From positions 124,001 through 188,000 of the forward strand of contig JAXLQL010000009.1 in NCBI GenBank assembly GCA_046331625.1: a DNA stretch of 64,000 nt. The letters run 5' to 3'. This document shows, piece after piece, positions 7,109 to 15,774 of this stretch. The notes under the pieces are model-generated. The model had not been told where the DNA came from, searched no databases, and worked only from the letters and a program-made list of their open reading frames with translations. This stretch comes from JAXLQL01 sp046331625. GTDB lineage: Bacteria; Acidobacteriota; Terriglobia; Bryobacterales; Bryobacteraceae. Both the position numbers and the translations under genes were made by a program. Each line of letters starts with the position of its first letter. Position 1 is the first letter of the stretch.

Positions 7109-9118
7109 ATGCCAGGTCTACCGATCAACATCGACGATCTCATCAAGGGAACCGTGTGCGAGGACGTCAGGCGTGAGTTCAAAGGAACGTGGGACGACAA
7201 GACCAAGATTGCAGTAGCAAAGACGATCTCTGCTTTCGCCAACGATCTGCCGAATCTCAATGGCGGCTACGTTGTCCTCGGAATCGACGACGAAGGTGGA
7301 CGTCCGGTCCTTCCTCCTCGGGGGCTGAACGAGGCCAACCTAGAGAGGATTCAGAAGGAGATTCGAGGAGAGTGCAACCGCATTGACCCGGTCTACCAGC
7401 CAATAGTTGAGAGCTACGATTACCAGGGCAAGCCCATCCTCGTTCTGTTCGCCCCAGCCGGCGAGACGCCGCCGTATGAAGCCCCTAAGGGGCAAGGCTC
7501 GAATGAGCGCGCGCGCTATGTCCGAACGAACTCGGAAACCGTCGAGGCAAAAGGCGAGGTGCTGCGCCAATTGGTCGAAAAGACCGCGAGGACACCCTTC
7601 GATGATCGGCGCAACAACCAGTCAAGGGTGGAGGACATCTCTTCGACGCTCGTTAGGAAGTACTTGCACGATGTCCGGAGTGATCTACTAGAGCACCACG
7701 ATGATGATCGGGAGATTTATCGCAGACTCCAGCTAGTGTCACCCGTGAATGCGCACGAAGTACCGCGAAACGTTGCGCTTCTTTTCTTCACCGAGAACCC
7801 TGATCGATTTTTTCGAGGGGCCAAGATCGAGATTGTTCAGTTTGCCGACGAACTCGGCGGAGATCTCATCGAAGAGAAAGTGATCACTGGACCTCTACCG
7901 AGTCAGATCCATGCAGCCCTGAACTATCTCAGTTCGCTGTCGCAAACCATGATCCGCAAGGTAGCGCGGCGGGCTGAAGTCGACCGCTCGGTATCATATC
8001 CATACGAAGCAATGGAAGAGGCTCTGGTGAACGCCCTCTATCATCGCTCGTACGACGAATCGTCAGTCGAGCCGACGAAGATCCGAATGTTTCCTGATCG
8101 AATGGAAATCGTAAGCTACCCAGGACCGGTTCCCGGCGTCACGAAGGAAGGTCTCGCTGCCGAGCGAGGTCAGTTGCCCCCACCAGCCCGCAATCGCCGT
8201 ATCGGGGAGTTTCTCAAGGCCCTACGGCTCGCCGAAGCGCACGGGACGGGCATTCCCAAGATACGGAGAAGGATGAGAGAAAACGGCTCGCCGTCACCGT
8301 CCTTCGATTTCGACGAAGCACGCACTTCTTTTCGGGCAACGTTACCAGCGCACCCACAGTATCTGGTTTTGCAGGCCCTGCGCGAGAGTTCGCGACTCTG
8401 GGCGACCGGCGAAAGGCGTCAGGCCATCGAGCACTTGAAGGCCGCGGTAGGCGGCCAACGAAACTCCGGGGCCCTCGTCGGGCAGCTCATCGAGTACGGA
8501 TTTGCCTCGGGGGACAAGACGCTTGCGATGCAAGCGTTCGAGGAGTTTGTGAAAGAGCCTGTCAAGAATGAAGGGGCTATTCCTTACCTTCGCGCCGCAG
8601 CCGGCTTGTTGAACCTCCGAGAAGATAAGGAAGCCCAAAAGATCCTTCGCCAGATCCCCGTTGGCGGCACTGCGGAGGACCTACTTGATGAGGCGATTCT
8701 TCGAAAGAGGTCCCGCGACTTCGTTGGAGCAAACCGACTGTTCGAGAACGCGAAGGCTGCCGGTGAGAACGATCCGAAGTTCCTTCACGAGTTTGCGCAG
8801 ACCAAGATGGAAATCGCCGGCGACCTCCATAGGCGACGCGACTTCGGAAACAGGAAACAGATGCTGAGTCAAGCCGCGGAGTTACTCCGCAGAACGATAG
8901 ATCTGTCGACAGACGACACGCGAAAAGCTTGGGCCTACGTCGACCTGGGCAAGACGCTGCAGTGGCTGAAGGAGCCCGTGACGGCCATCGAGCAGGCGTA
9001 TTTGCAGGCGAAGACGCTGCGCCCGTTTGATGCCGATATCCAGCGGGCATACGAACGATGGGCGGAGGCAAGCCAAGATCGGACCGTTAAAAGAACACCG
9101 ACGACGCCGTCTTCGTGA
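7109..9118 (+). CDS. AlbA_2 (Schlafen-like) + HATPase_c_4 protein with TPR-like C-terminus
   Basis: A 669-residue protein. Residues ~8-150 form an AlbA_2 putative nucleic-acid-binding domain: E-F-K near residue 26, 'VAKTISAFAND..NLNGGYVVLGIDD'. Residues ~280-410 match the C-terminal ATPase-like domain of RecG-like AlbA_2 proteins ('EALVNALYHR', 'GTGIPKI'). Residues ~415-669 are alpha-helical with TPR-like spacing, where relatives usually end in a winged helix. The ATG is embedded in TACAATG and has no Shine-Dalgarno. Base composition and codon use look less GC-extreme than its neighbours, suggesting acquisition. The function is unknown; AlbA_2 proteins occur as regulators and in defence loci, but no partner gene is present. 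The last 32 bp overlap the convergent amidohydrolase gene. Confidence 0.75.
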   Translation: MPGLPINIDDLIKGTVCEDVRREFKGTWDDKTKIAVAKTISAFANDLPNLNGGYVVLGIDDEGGRPVLPPRGLNEANLERIQKEIRGECNRIDPVYQPIVESYDYQGKPILVLFAPAGETPPYEAPKGQGSNERARYVRTNSETVEAKGEVLRQLVEKTARTPFDDRRNNQSRVEDISSTLVRKYLHDVRSDLLEHHDDDREIYRRLQLVSPVNAHEVPRNVALLFFTENPDRFFRGAKIEIVQFADELGGDLIEEKVITGPLPSQIHAALNYLSSLSQTMIRKVARRAEVDRSVSYPYEAMEEALVNALYHRSYDESSVEPTKIRMFPDRMEIVSYPGPVPGVTKEGLAAERGQLPPPARNRRIGEFLKALRLAEAHGTGIPKIRRRMRENGSPSPSFDFDEARTSFRATLPAHPQYLVLQALRESSRLWATGERRQAIEHLKAAVGGQRNSGALVGQLIEYGFASGDKTLAMQAFEEFVKEPVKNEGAIPYLRAAAGLLNLREDKEAQKILRQIPVGGTAEDLLDEAILRKRSRDFVGANRLFENAKAAGENDPKFLHEFAQTKMEIAGDLHRRRDFGNRKQMLSQAAELLRRTIDLSTDDTRKAWAYVDLGKTLQWLKEPVTAIEQAYLQAKTLRPFDADIQRAYERWAEASQDRTVKRTPTTPSS

Positions 9119-9905
9119 GCACCCAGTCGCGATCCTCGCCCCGAATGAACCCCAGCCGGTCCCGGATCAGTTCGAGCGACCCCGCGTACGTGTGCCCGTT
9201 CATCGTCTGATACGGCGCATCCGTCGCCCACATCAGCCTCCGCGGACCGAAAGTCTCGTACACCTGCCGGATCATCGGCGCAAGATCCAGATACGGGTAC
9301 GTCTTCTTGCCCAACGCATAGAACGCCGAGAGTTTCACGAACACGTGCTTGTGCCTCGCCAGCGCGCACAACGCCCGCACGTCTTCATCGCGGATCGTTC
9401 CCGTGGCGCCGATGCGCGCGATGTGGTCGATCACCACTCGCGTGTCCGGATGCCGCACGCACGCGCGGTCGATGGCCGCCAGCGCATCTGGGTTGACCAG
9501 CGGACACATCGCCATCCGCTCGCGTGCCGCGCGCTTCCACATTGCGGTCATCCCCGGTGTGTCCAGCCATCCCGCCGGATCCTTGCCCGGCGTGATGCGG
9601 AAGCCGCGCACGCCTTGCTTCTTCTGCCGCCGCATCTCGTCTTCCACCGTGGCCGCTGTCGAGTCCACCACGGCCACGCCCGAGAACACGCCCGGGTGCT
9701 CGGCGATCGCCCGCAGCATGTAGGAGTTGTCGAAGCCAAACCCACCCGCCTGGATAAGCACGATCCGAGTCACGCCCACGGGCTTCGCGTGTGACAAGAG
9801 ATCCTGCGGCGTAAAGGGCGCGGCCTCGCCCCCGGGCCATACGTGGACATGGGCGTCGATCCAACCATGGGTTGCACTAGAGGGGGTTGCACTAGAGGAA
9901 GTCAC
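9087..9905 (-). CDS. Amidohydrolase_2 family TIM-barrel hydrolase
   Basis: A 272-residue protein of the amidohydrolase-related family that includes 2-pyrone-4,6-dicarboxylate lactonase-like and decarboxylase-like enzymes. Metal and active-site motifs are visible: 'IDAHVHVW' (residues ~16-23), 'VVIDHIARIG' near the middle, and 'RLMWATDAPY' near the C-terminus. The only in-frame start is GTG at 9905. The N-terminal leader includes a 15-bp tandem duplication (9870-9899) that repeats a Ser-Ser-Ala-Thr segment. With the MFS transporter and the RraA-like protein just downstream on the other strand, a small organic-acid catabolic function is plausible, but the substrate is unknown. Confidence 0.85.
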   Translation of the reverse strand: MTSSSATPSSATHGWIDAHVHVWPGGEAAPFTPQDLLSHAKPVGVTRIVLIQAGGFGFDNSYMLRAIAEHPGVFSGVAVVDSTAATVEDEMRRQKKQGVRGFRITPGKDPAGWLDTPGMTAMWKRAARERMAMCPLVNPDALAAIDRACVRHPDTRVVIDHIARIGATGTIRDEDVRALCALARHKHVFVKLSAFYALGKKTYPYLDLAPMIRQVYETFGPRRLMWATDAPYQTMNGHTYAGSLELIRDRLGFIRGEDRDWVLTKTASSVFF

Positions 9906-9949
9906 GCTGTCTATCGTATCGCCACGGCGGATCTGCTAGCATCGTCGAA

Positions 9950-10303
9950 ATGATGGTACGCACGCTCCTCTGCGCACTCACCCTGACACTCGCGGCGTTC
10001 GCCGCCGATATCACCGGCAAGTGGGACTTCACGGTGGAAACGAGCGCCGGCAGCGGATCGCCCGTGTTCGAACTCACGCAAAAGGGCGAAGATGTTTCGG
10101 GCACCTACACCGGAGCTCTGGGCCAAGCGAAGGTCGCCGGCACCGTCAAGGGTGACGCCGTCGTGCTCAAGTTCACCGTCGACTACGGCGGCGAAACCGT
10201 CAATGTCGAGTATCAAGGAAAGCTCGAGTCCGCCGCCAAGATCAAAGGTACCGTCAAGCTCGGAACGTTCGGCGAAGGCACGTTCACGGGCGCCAAGCGG
10301 TGA
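9950..10303 (+). CDS. Small exported hypothetical protein
   Basis: A 117-residue protein with a clear signal peptide (TLLCALTLTLAAFAA, then ADITGKWDF). The mature part is made of short alternating strands (GKWDF.., GTYTGALG, GTVKGDAVVLKF, KIKGTVKLG), a lipocalin-like small barrel often found as paralogues in Acidobacteria. TAGCAT at 9937-9942 lies 7 nt before the ATG, and no Shine-Dalgarno is evident. The stop overlaps the GTG start of the MFS gene by 4 bp, so the two are translationally coupled. The function is unknown. Confidence 0.75.
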   Translation: MMVRTLLCALTLTLAAFAADITGKWDFTVETSAGSGSPVFELTQKGEDVSGTYTGALGQAKVAGTVKGDAVVLKFTVDYGGETVNVEYQGKLESAAKIKGTVKLGTFGEGTFTGAKR

Positions 10304-11568
10304 GCGCGCCCGCAGCCGCGGCATCACCCGGAGCCTATCGCTGGTGGGTGGTGGCGATGCTCTGGTTCACGTGCTTCTTCAATTACGCTGACCGCCAAGC
10401 CATCTTCTCTGTCTTCCCGCTTCTCAAATCGGAAATGGCGCTCACCGACGTGCAACTCGGCGTCGTGGGCGGAGCGTTCATGTGGGTCTACGCAGCTTCC
10501 GGCCCCCTGGCCGGCATCGTGGGCGACCGCGTGCGCCGCAGAACACTCATCATCGCCGGACTCGTTTTCTGGTCTCTCATCACCGTCGCCACCGCGCTCT
10601 CCACGCGATATTCGCACCTGGTCGCGTTCCGGGCGCTGGAGGGCTTCGGCGAAGCGTTCTATTTTCCCGCATCGCTCGCGCTGATCAGCGACTATCACAG
10701 TCCCGCCACGAGATCCCGCGCGCTCGCGTTGCATCAATCGAGCGTCTACGCGGGAACCATCGCCGGAGGCTCAGTCGCAGGATACATGGGCCAATATTAC
10801 GGCTGGCGATCGAGCTTCTACATCTTCGGATCGCTCGGCGTGCTGCTCGGCCTCTTGCTGGTGTTGCTGCTTCGCGAGCCGCAGCGAGGCCAATCGGAGA
10901 GTGCCGACACTCACGCCTCGCTCGACTGGCGCGCCGCCGGCATCTGGAACGTCATCCGCGACCTCTTCTCCAACCGCATCGTCGTCATCCTGATGGCCGT
11001 GTTCGTCGGCGCAAATTTCGTCGCATCGATCTTTCTCACCTGGATGCCATCGTTCCTCAATCGCAAGTTCGGCATGAGCCTCTCGATGGCCGGATGGAAC
11101 GCCACCGCGTGGCTGCAAATCGCCTCGGTGCTCGGCGTACTCACCGGCGGCTGGCTCGCCGACCGCTTAGCCCAGCGCCGCCCCGCCGGCCGCATGCTCA
11201 CGCAAGCCACAGGACTCCTCTGCGGCGTGCCCTTCATCTTTCTCACCGGTTGGACTCTTGCCGTTCCGGTGCTCGTCGCCGCGATGATCGGCTTCGGATA
11301 CTTCAAGGGAATGTACGATGCCAACATCTGGGCTTCGCTTTATGACGTGGTGCCTCCGCAGCGCCGCGCCACCGCGCTCGGCCTGATGAACTCCATCGGC
11401 TGGTTCGGCGGAGGAATCGCCCCGGTGGCCATCGCCGCTGCATCGGAGCGCTGGGGCATGGGCGCCTGCATCAGCGCCAACTCCGCCATCTATCTCGTCT
11501 TCGGAATTCTCATGCTCATCGGAGTGTCACTCCGCGGAAAGGACTCGCGTGTCTCGCCTCAATCCTGA
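10300..11568 (+). CDS. MFS transporter
   Basis: A 422-residue integral membrane protein with about 12 hydrophobic helices. The cytoplasmic loop 2-3 has the MFS signature 'GIVGDRVRRRTLIIAG', and a second half-repeat is seen at 'GGWLADRLAQRRPAGR'. 'NYADRQAIFSVFPLLKSEM' in the first helix resembles the anion:cation symporter and Spinster-like branches, which move organic acids or sugar acids. The GTG start overlaps the upstream stop (GTGA), and the 3' end overlaps the RraA-like gene by 20 bp, so the three genes form one operon. The substrate is not determinable; context suggests a carboxylate. Confidence 0.88.
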   Translation: MSAPAAAASPGAYRWWVVAMLWFTCFFNYADRQAIFSVFPLLKSEMALTDVQLGVVGGAFMWVYAASGPLAGIVGDRVRRRTLIIAGLVFWSLITVATALSTRYSHLVAFRALEGFGEAFYFPASLALISDYHSPATRSRALALHQSSVYAGTIAGGSVAGYMGQYYGWRSSFYIFGSLGVLLGLLLVLLLREPQRGQSESADTHASLDWRAAGIWNVIRDLFSNRIVVILMAVFVGANFVASIFLTWMPSFLNRKFGMSLSMAGWNATAWLQIASVLGVLTGGWLADRLAQRRPAGRMLTQATGLLCGVPFIFLTGWTLAVPVLVAAMIGFGYFKGMYDANIWASLYDVVPPQRRATALGLMNSIGWFGGGIAPVAIAAASERWGMGACISANSAIYLVFGILMLIGVSLRGKDSRVSPQS

Positions 11569-12229
11569 TCAACTCGCCGCATTGCTGCGGTATCCTTCGC
11601 CCACCATCGCCAATGCCGTCGAGATCTTCGAAGTGCGCCCTCGCGGCGAGGGCTACACGAACGCATCGATCCTGTGTGTCTACCCGGACCTCGGCCCTGT
11701 GATCGGCTACGCGTGCACGGCTACGATTCACACCGCGCAGCCCGCGCCCGAGCCTCGCAACGTGGATCGCCGCCGCTACTGGGAGTACGTGCGCGACACG
11801 CCGGGTCCCAAGATCAGCGTGCTCCAGGACCTCAGCGAAACCCCCGGCGGCGCCTACTGGGGCGAAGTGAATTCGAGCATCCACAAGGCACTCGGCGGCC
11901 AGGGAGTCATCACCAACGGAACCGTGCGCGACATCGAAGAGGTGCGCCGCATCGGTTTCCATTTCTTCGCGAGCGGCATCCATGTTTCGCACGGCTACGC
12001 GCACCTCGAGGAATTCCGCCGTCCAGTGAAGGTGTTCGGGATGCTCGTCTATCCCGGCGATCTCATTCACGCCGATCGTCACGGAGCCGTCGTCATCCCC
12101 GCCGAAGTCGCCTCGCGCGTGGCCGATGCCGCGGCTGAGATCGAACGCCGCGAGCGCCCCATGATCGATGCGTGCAAGCTGGCCGATCCGGTGGAGGAAC
12201 TGGACCGTTTGGTCCCGCGCGAGTATTGA
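11549..12229 (+). CDS. RraA-like family protein (possible hydroxy-oxoglutarate aldolase-type)
   Basis: A 226-residue RraA/MenG-fold protein. The diagnostic block is 'GVITNGTVRDIEEVRRIGFHFFASG', including the Arg-Asp pair that binds oxalate/pyruvate and metal in the aldolase members. 'GDLIHADRHGAVVIP' is the second conserved block. True RNase E inhibitors are ~160 residues; this longer form is closer to the 4-hydroxy-4-methyl-2-oxoglutarate aldolase/dimethylmenaquinone-like group, and the transporter next door fits a catabolic role. It starts with GTG at 11549, inside the MFS gene. The reaction is inferred, not demonstrated. Confidence 0.82.
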   Translation: MSRLNPDQLAALLRYPSPTIANAVEIFEVRPRGEGYTNASILCVYPDLGPVIGYACTATIHTAQPAPEPRNVDRRRYWEYVRDTPGPKISVLQDLSETPGGAYWGEVNSSIHKALGGQGVITNGTVRDIEEVRRIGFHFFASGIHVSHGYAHLEEFRRPVKVFGMLVYPGDLIHADRHGAVVIPAEVASRVADAAAEIERRERPMIDACKLADPVEELDRLVPREY

Positions 12230-12307
12230 GTCGCTTGGCATGGATCGTGGCATCCGGCTGCCACCTCCGAAGCCATCGATCTATGGCATAATAAAGCCAG
12301 AGAGTCT

Positions 12308-12565
12308 ATGCGAAATTTTCACGTGCCACTGCCGGACCATGCCCACTCCGAGCTTCGGGAATTTGCCCTTCGTGCTCGCATACCCGCCACCACCCTAGCG
12401 CGTGAAGCCATCGAAGCATGGTTGCGTGAAGCCAAGCGGCGCCAACGGGACGCTGAAATCACGAAGTATGCAGAAGAGATGGCAGGCACGACTCAAGACC
12501 TGGATCCCGCTCTCGAGGCGGCTGGCGTCGAGCATCTTCTCGGGACAACCAAAGCGCCACGATGA
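12308..12565 (+). CDS. Antitoxin of a MazEF-type pair, ribbon-helix-helix-like
   Basis: An 85-residue protein. The N-terminal half ('FHVPLPDHAHSELREFALRARIP..TLAREAIEAWL') fits a ribbon-helix-helix DNA-binding fold, followed by a charged helix and a probably disordered toxin-neutralising tail. The stop overlaps the toxin ATG by 4 bp (ATGA), the usual antitoxin-first arrangement. CATAAT at 12287-12292 is a possible -10, with only a weak AGAGAG before the ATG. Such antitoxins normally repress their own promoter. Confidence 0.78.
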   Translation: MRNFHVPLPDHAHSELREFALRARIPATTLAREAIEAWLREAKRRQRDAEITKYAEEMAGTTQDLDPALEAAGVEHLLGTTKAPR

Positions 12566-12909
12566 ACCGGGGAGACGTCTACTGGGCGGATCTGGTCCCC
12601 AGGTCCGGCTCGGAACAAACCGGGCGCCGTCCTGTCATTGTCATATCGAATGAGGCATTCAATCGGGTGCCGACATGGAAATCGATCATCGTCATCCCGA
12701 TGACTACCTCTTCGTCCCAAGCCGCCCGAAGACCAACAGCCGTGCCCATACCCCAAGGGGTTTGCGGGCTCTCGAAACCTGGGATAGCAATCTGTCACCA
12801 AGTGACCACTCTTGATCGAGGCAAAATCGGAAAACGAATCGGCTCGTTGCCTTGGAAGCTGATGGAAGAGATTGAGGACGGCCTTCGAGCCGCGATGAGT
12901 CTCGACTAA
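12562..12909 (+). CDS. MazF/PemK-family endoribonuclease toxin
   Basis: A 115-residue protein opening with the hallmark 'RGDVYWADL' and carrying 'RRPVIVISNEAFN' and 'IIVIPMTT', the conserved strands of the MazF/CcdB fold that cleaves mRNA at short specific sites. The later 'HQVTTLDRGKIGKRIGSL' is also typical. Length is standard and all core motifs look intact, so the toxin should be active. It is translationally coupled to the antitoxin at 12308. It ends 9 bp from the stop of the convergent exopolysaccharide operon. Confidence 0.9.
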   Translation: MNRGDVYWADLVPRSGSEQTGRRPVIVISNEAFNRVPTWKSIIVIPMTTSSSQAARRPTAVPIPQGVCGLSKPGIAICHQVTTLDRGKIGKRIGSLPWKLMEEIEDGLRAAMSLD

Positions 12910-12918
12910 CGGCCCACC

Positions 12919-14235
12919 CTACCTCGCCCGAATCCGCCGCTCCCCCGTCAACCCCAACGACACCCCCGCCACCCACGCAAACAACATCGCATTCGCCGGA
13001 ATGTAGGTGTTGAAGTCCGTCAACGCCACCACCAAGATCGCCGCCCACGACCCCGCGCAGGCCACCGCCAGATAGAACTTCTCGTCATCACGCTGCCGCT
13101 TTCCAGCTCGATGCACGCGCCCCAGCACAATCGCCCCGATCACCGCCAACGGAATCGCGCCCGGTATCCCCAACTCGCCTACCAGTTGCAGATAGTCGTT
13201 GTGCGCGAAGTCTACCCGCCACAGCAGCGCCGACCTCCGATACGGCTGCAGCGCTGACTCGTATCCACCCAACCCCGTTCCAAACACCGGATAGTCGTGC
13301 ACTAGTGACACTGTCTCCTTCCAGAACTGCACGCGATCTCCCGATGTCGCATCGCCCGGGCGATCCTCGGCAAATCGCTGCACCAGGCTCGGTGGAGCCA
13401 ACACCGCAAACGCACAAACCGTGACCGCCGCCACCGCTGTGCGCACGATCCACGAACCGGCTCCATTCAGCCGCCGCACCGCGAGCAACGCGGCGATCGT
13501 CGCCAGTGCCCAAACCGCCGCTACGTTTGCGCCTCGCGATTGCGAGAACAGAATCGCCACCAGCAGCAAGCCCGACGCGAACACGAGCAGCGAGGCCTTC
13601 ACGCTGCCCACGAAATCGGACTCGCGCCCGAACTGCTGCTGCACGAACTGTGCCGCGGGCGCCGCGAAGAATGGCAGCGATACCGCGAGTAGCGCGGCGT
13701 AATGATTGCGATTCACGAAGGTGCCCGCTGGGTTCTCGGTACCCACCATTGACTGCGCTAACCCGAGCGCCGCCTCCCCTACCGCCACGATCCCGATCGG
13801 AATGATCGCCGCCACCGGGCCCGGCCGCGTCCACACCACACAACGAATCACCAGCACTGTCGCTAGCGCTGCGAGCGCCCCCGAAAGCAGCGATACCGTT
13901 GCGTGAGGCGTGAACGTGAGCGGCGCCGGCAGCATCCCGGGAACCACACGCGCCGCCGCTTTCACCACCGCCGCGCGGCCCGGCGACAGCGCCTCGATCG
14001 TCGAAAGCGGAAGCGGGATCAGCGACACCGCGATCCACACCACCAGCGCGCCCGCAGCAATGGCCGCACCTCGCTCCGGAGGCAATGACGCATTGCGCGT
14101 CGAGCGGCTTGCGCCTGAGAACAACGCAGCCAGCCCAGTCAGGACCAACATCACCGAGCGGTCGAAGTCAGACACCCCTCCCGATTGCCACACCGCGATC
14201 ATCCACGCGACCGAAAGAACTACGAGTGCCGCCAT
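12919..14235 (-). CDS. O-antigen ligase/Wzy-like polymerase, last gene of the exopolysaccharide operon
   Basis: A 438-residue membrane protein with about 11-12 hydrophobic segments. The large periplasmic loop contains the Wzy_C/WaaL landmarks: 'AGTFVNRNHYAALLAV' (conserved N-x-N-H/Y-A region), 'FSQSRGANVA', and 'FGTGLGGYESALQPYR..FAHNDYLQLVGELGIPG', where the H-N-D-Y-L-Q motif is diagnostic. It should polymerise repeat units or transfer glycan at the outer face of the inner membrane. The start overlaps the WecA-like gene by 16 bp. A second, differently sized Wzy-like protein lies at 22828. Confidence 0.85.
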   Translation of the reverse strand: MAALVVLSVAWMIAVWQSGGVSDFDRSVMLVLTGLAALFSGASRSTRNASLPPERGAAIAAGALVVWIAVSLIPLPLSTIEALSPGRAAVVKAAARVVPGMLPAPLTFTPHATVSLLSGALAALATVLVIRCVVWTRPGPVAAIIPIGIVAVGEAALGLAQSMVGTENPAGTFVNRNHYAALLAVSLPFFAAPAAQFVQQQFGRESDFVGSVKASLLVFASGLLLVAILFSQSRGANVAAVWALATIAALLAVRRLNGAGSWIVRTAVAAVTVCAFAVLAPPSLVQRFAEDRPGDATSGDRVQFWKETVSLVHDYPVFGTGLGGYESALQPYRRSALLWRVDFAHNDYLQLVGELGIPGAIPLAVIGAIVLGRVHRAGKRQRDDEKFYLAVACAGSWAAILVVALTDFNTYIPANAMLFAWVAGVSLGLTGERRIRAR

Positions 14236-15710
14236 TCGCTATCCGAAATCGTGGATGGCGCCGCTGCCGCGGCGATGCCGCTGCCCAACGCGATGAGAGA
14301 CGAGGTCTGCCCAAGCAGAGCCGCCTCGGCTTTGCGCTCGGAAAGCACGGCGTGCAGGATCGAGGCGAAGGTGTCGGCGGCCAACTGATGCGAGCGCGAC
14401 TCCGGTCCGCGCCACAGGATCGCCGAGTCGGCTTCACCCAGCGGGACATGCATCGCCCAGGTGGGCATCGAGTCCGAGTGCAAGCGCGAGCGGAACATCT
14501 CGCCCTGCAGCCGCAATTCCACTTCCACGAAACCGAGTTCGCGCCCCGCTGCCTCGAGGATATGGAAGCAGTCGCCGATTGACCGTGCCTTGGAGAGGCT
14601 GCGCTCGAACGCGGCCAAGTTGATCTCGTGCCGCAGTTGCTTCTGAAACGCGCCCTCGCGAATCAACCGTCCCGCCACGCTGAACTCCGCGTAGCGAAGC
14701 TGCCGCACCGCGACGATGGCGCTGAGGCAGAACAAGATCAGCACTCCGGCTCCAGCTACATGGCCGGAAAAGCTTTGCGCTAGCGAGAACAGCCCGGCCA
14801 AGCCACCCGCCGCATAGAGCAGCAGCGCGGCCTTGCGCGGCGCGAGTCCATGATCGAGCAATCGATGATGGATGTGGCCGCGATCGCCCGAAAATACGGG
14901 CTGGTAACGCAGCAGCCGCCGCACGATCGTCACTGCCGTATCGAGCCACGGTACCGCCAGCGCGATCAACGGCGACGTCATCCCCAGCAGTGTGCTGGAT
15001 TTGTGCCCCCAGATCGCTCCGAAGCAACCGAGCAAAAAGCCGATCAGCAGGCTTCCCGAGTCGCCGAGAAAGACGGACGCTGGATTGAAGTTGTAGCGCA
15101 GAAACCCGAGCAAGCAGCCGGCCAGCGGCACCAGCGCGAGCACCAGGTCATTGCTGCCCAGCAGCAAACCAGCCACCATCATCGTCAGCGTGCTGAACAG
15201 GCCGAGCCCCGAGGCCAAGCCATCCAGTCCGTCGATCAGGTTGAACGCGTTCGCGCAGCCGATCAACCATACCACTGTCAACCCGAAGCTCCACCAACTC
15301 TCCACCGAGTATCCGGCCAACAGCGCTACGCGCACTCCGCCGGACCATGCCACTCCGGCCGCCAAAAATTGTCCCGCCAGCTTTTGCCATGGCGGCAAAC
15401 CGAGCATGTCGTCAGCCAGACCCGTGAGGAAGACGATGAGCGCTCCCGGCAGCAGCCCGCCCAACAGCGGTCCCACGCTTGCTGGCCGCAATCCCCATTC
15501 GCCGGGCGCCAGGAACAGCAGCGCTGCCGACGTGAAGTACGCGATCGCGATCGGCACGCCTCCTACTCGGGGAATGTTGCCCGAGTGCGTTTTGCGATGA
15601 CGGTCCGCGCTGTCTACCAGGTCGCGCGCGATACAGTAATCGCGGATCAAAGGTGTGAGTAGAATCGATAGGCCGAGCGATAGCAAGGCCAGTAACAGCA
15701 TCGGAATCAT
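14220..15710 (-). CDS. Undecaprenyl-phosphate sugar-1-phosphate transferase (WecA/MraY family) with C-terminal extension
   Basis: A 496-residue polytopic enzyme expected to start glycan repeat-unit synthesis by loading a sugar phosphate on undecaprenyl phosphate. Family motifs: 'NIPRVGGVPIA', 'GLADDMLGLPPW' (the metal Asp-Asp), 'NAFNLIDGLDGLASGL', 'FLGDSGSLLIGFLLG', and 'GHIHHRLLDHGLAPRKA'. WecA proteins usually end near residue 350. Here ~150 further residues follow the last helix and form an unrecognised soluble domain. ATG 15710 has GGAGGT 4 nt upstream. A 64-bp gap separates it from the glycosyltransferase gene upstream, the longest gap in the operon. Confidence 0.88.
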   Translation of the reverse strand: MIPMLLLALLSLGLSILLTPLIRDYCIARDLVDSADRHRKTHSGNIPRVGGVPIAIAYFTSAALLFLAPGEWGLRPASVGPLLGGLLPGALIVFLTGLADDMLGLPPWQKLAGQFLAAGVAWSGGVRVALLAGYSVESWWSFGLTVVWLIGCANAFNLIDGLDGLASGLGLFSTLTMMVAGLLLGSNDLVLALVPLAGCLLGFLRYNFNPASVFLGDSGSLLIGFLLGCFGAIWGHKSSTLLGMTSPLIALAVPWLDTAVTIVRRLLRYQPVFSGDRGHIHHRLLDHGLAPRKAALLLYAAGGLAGLFSLAQSFSGHVAGAGVLILFCLSAIVAVRQLRYAEFSVAGRLIREGAFQKQLRHEINLAAFERSLSKARSIGDCFHILEAAGRELGFVEVELRLQGEMFRSRLHSDSMPTWAMHVPLGEADSAILWRGPESRSHQLAADTFASILHAVLSERKAEAALLGQTSSLIALGSGIAAAAAPSTISDSEWRHS

Positions 15711-15774
15711 ACCGACCTCCGTTCCAGGGCGAGAGCGGAGCCGGGGCAGCGCGGGAGCGTTCGCCGGTCGTACA

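Noticed and set aside
7109..9118. RecG helicase annotation
   Set aside because: Only the AlbA_2/ATPase-like portions are shared with RecG-like annotated proteins; no helicase motifs are present.
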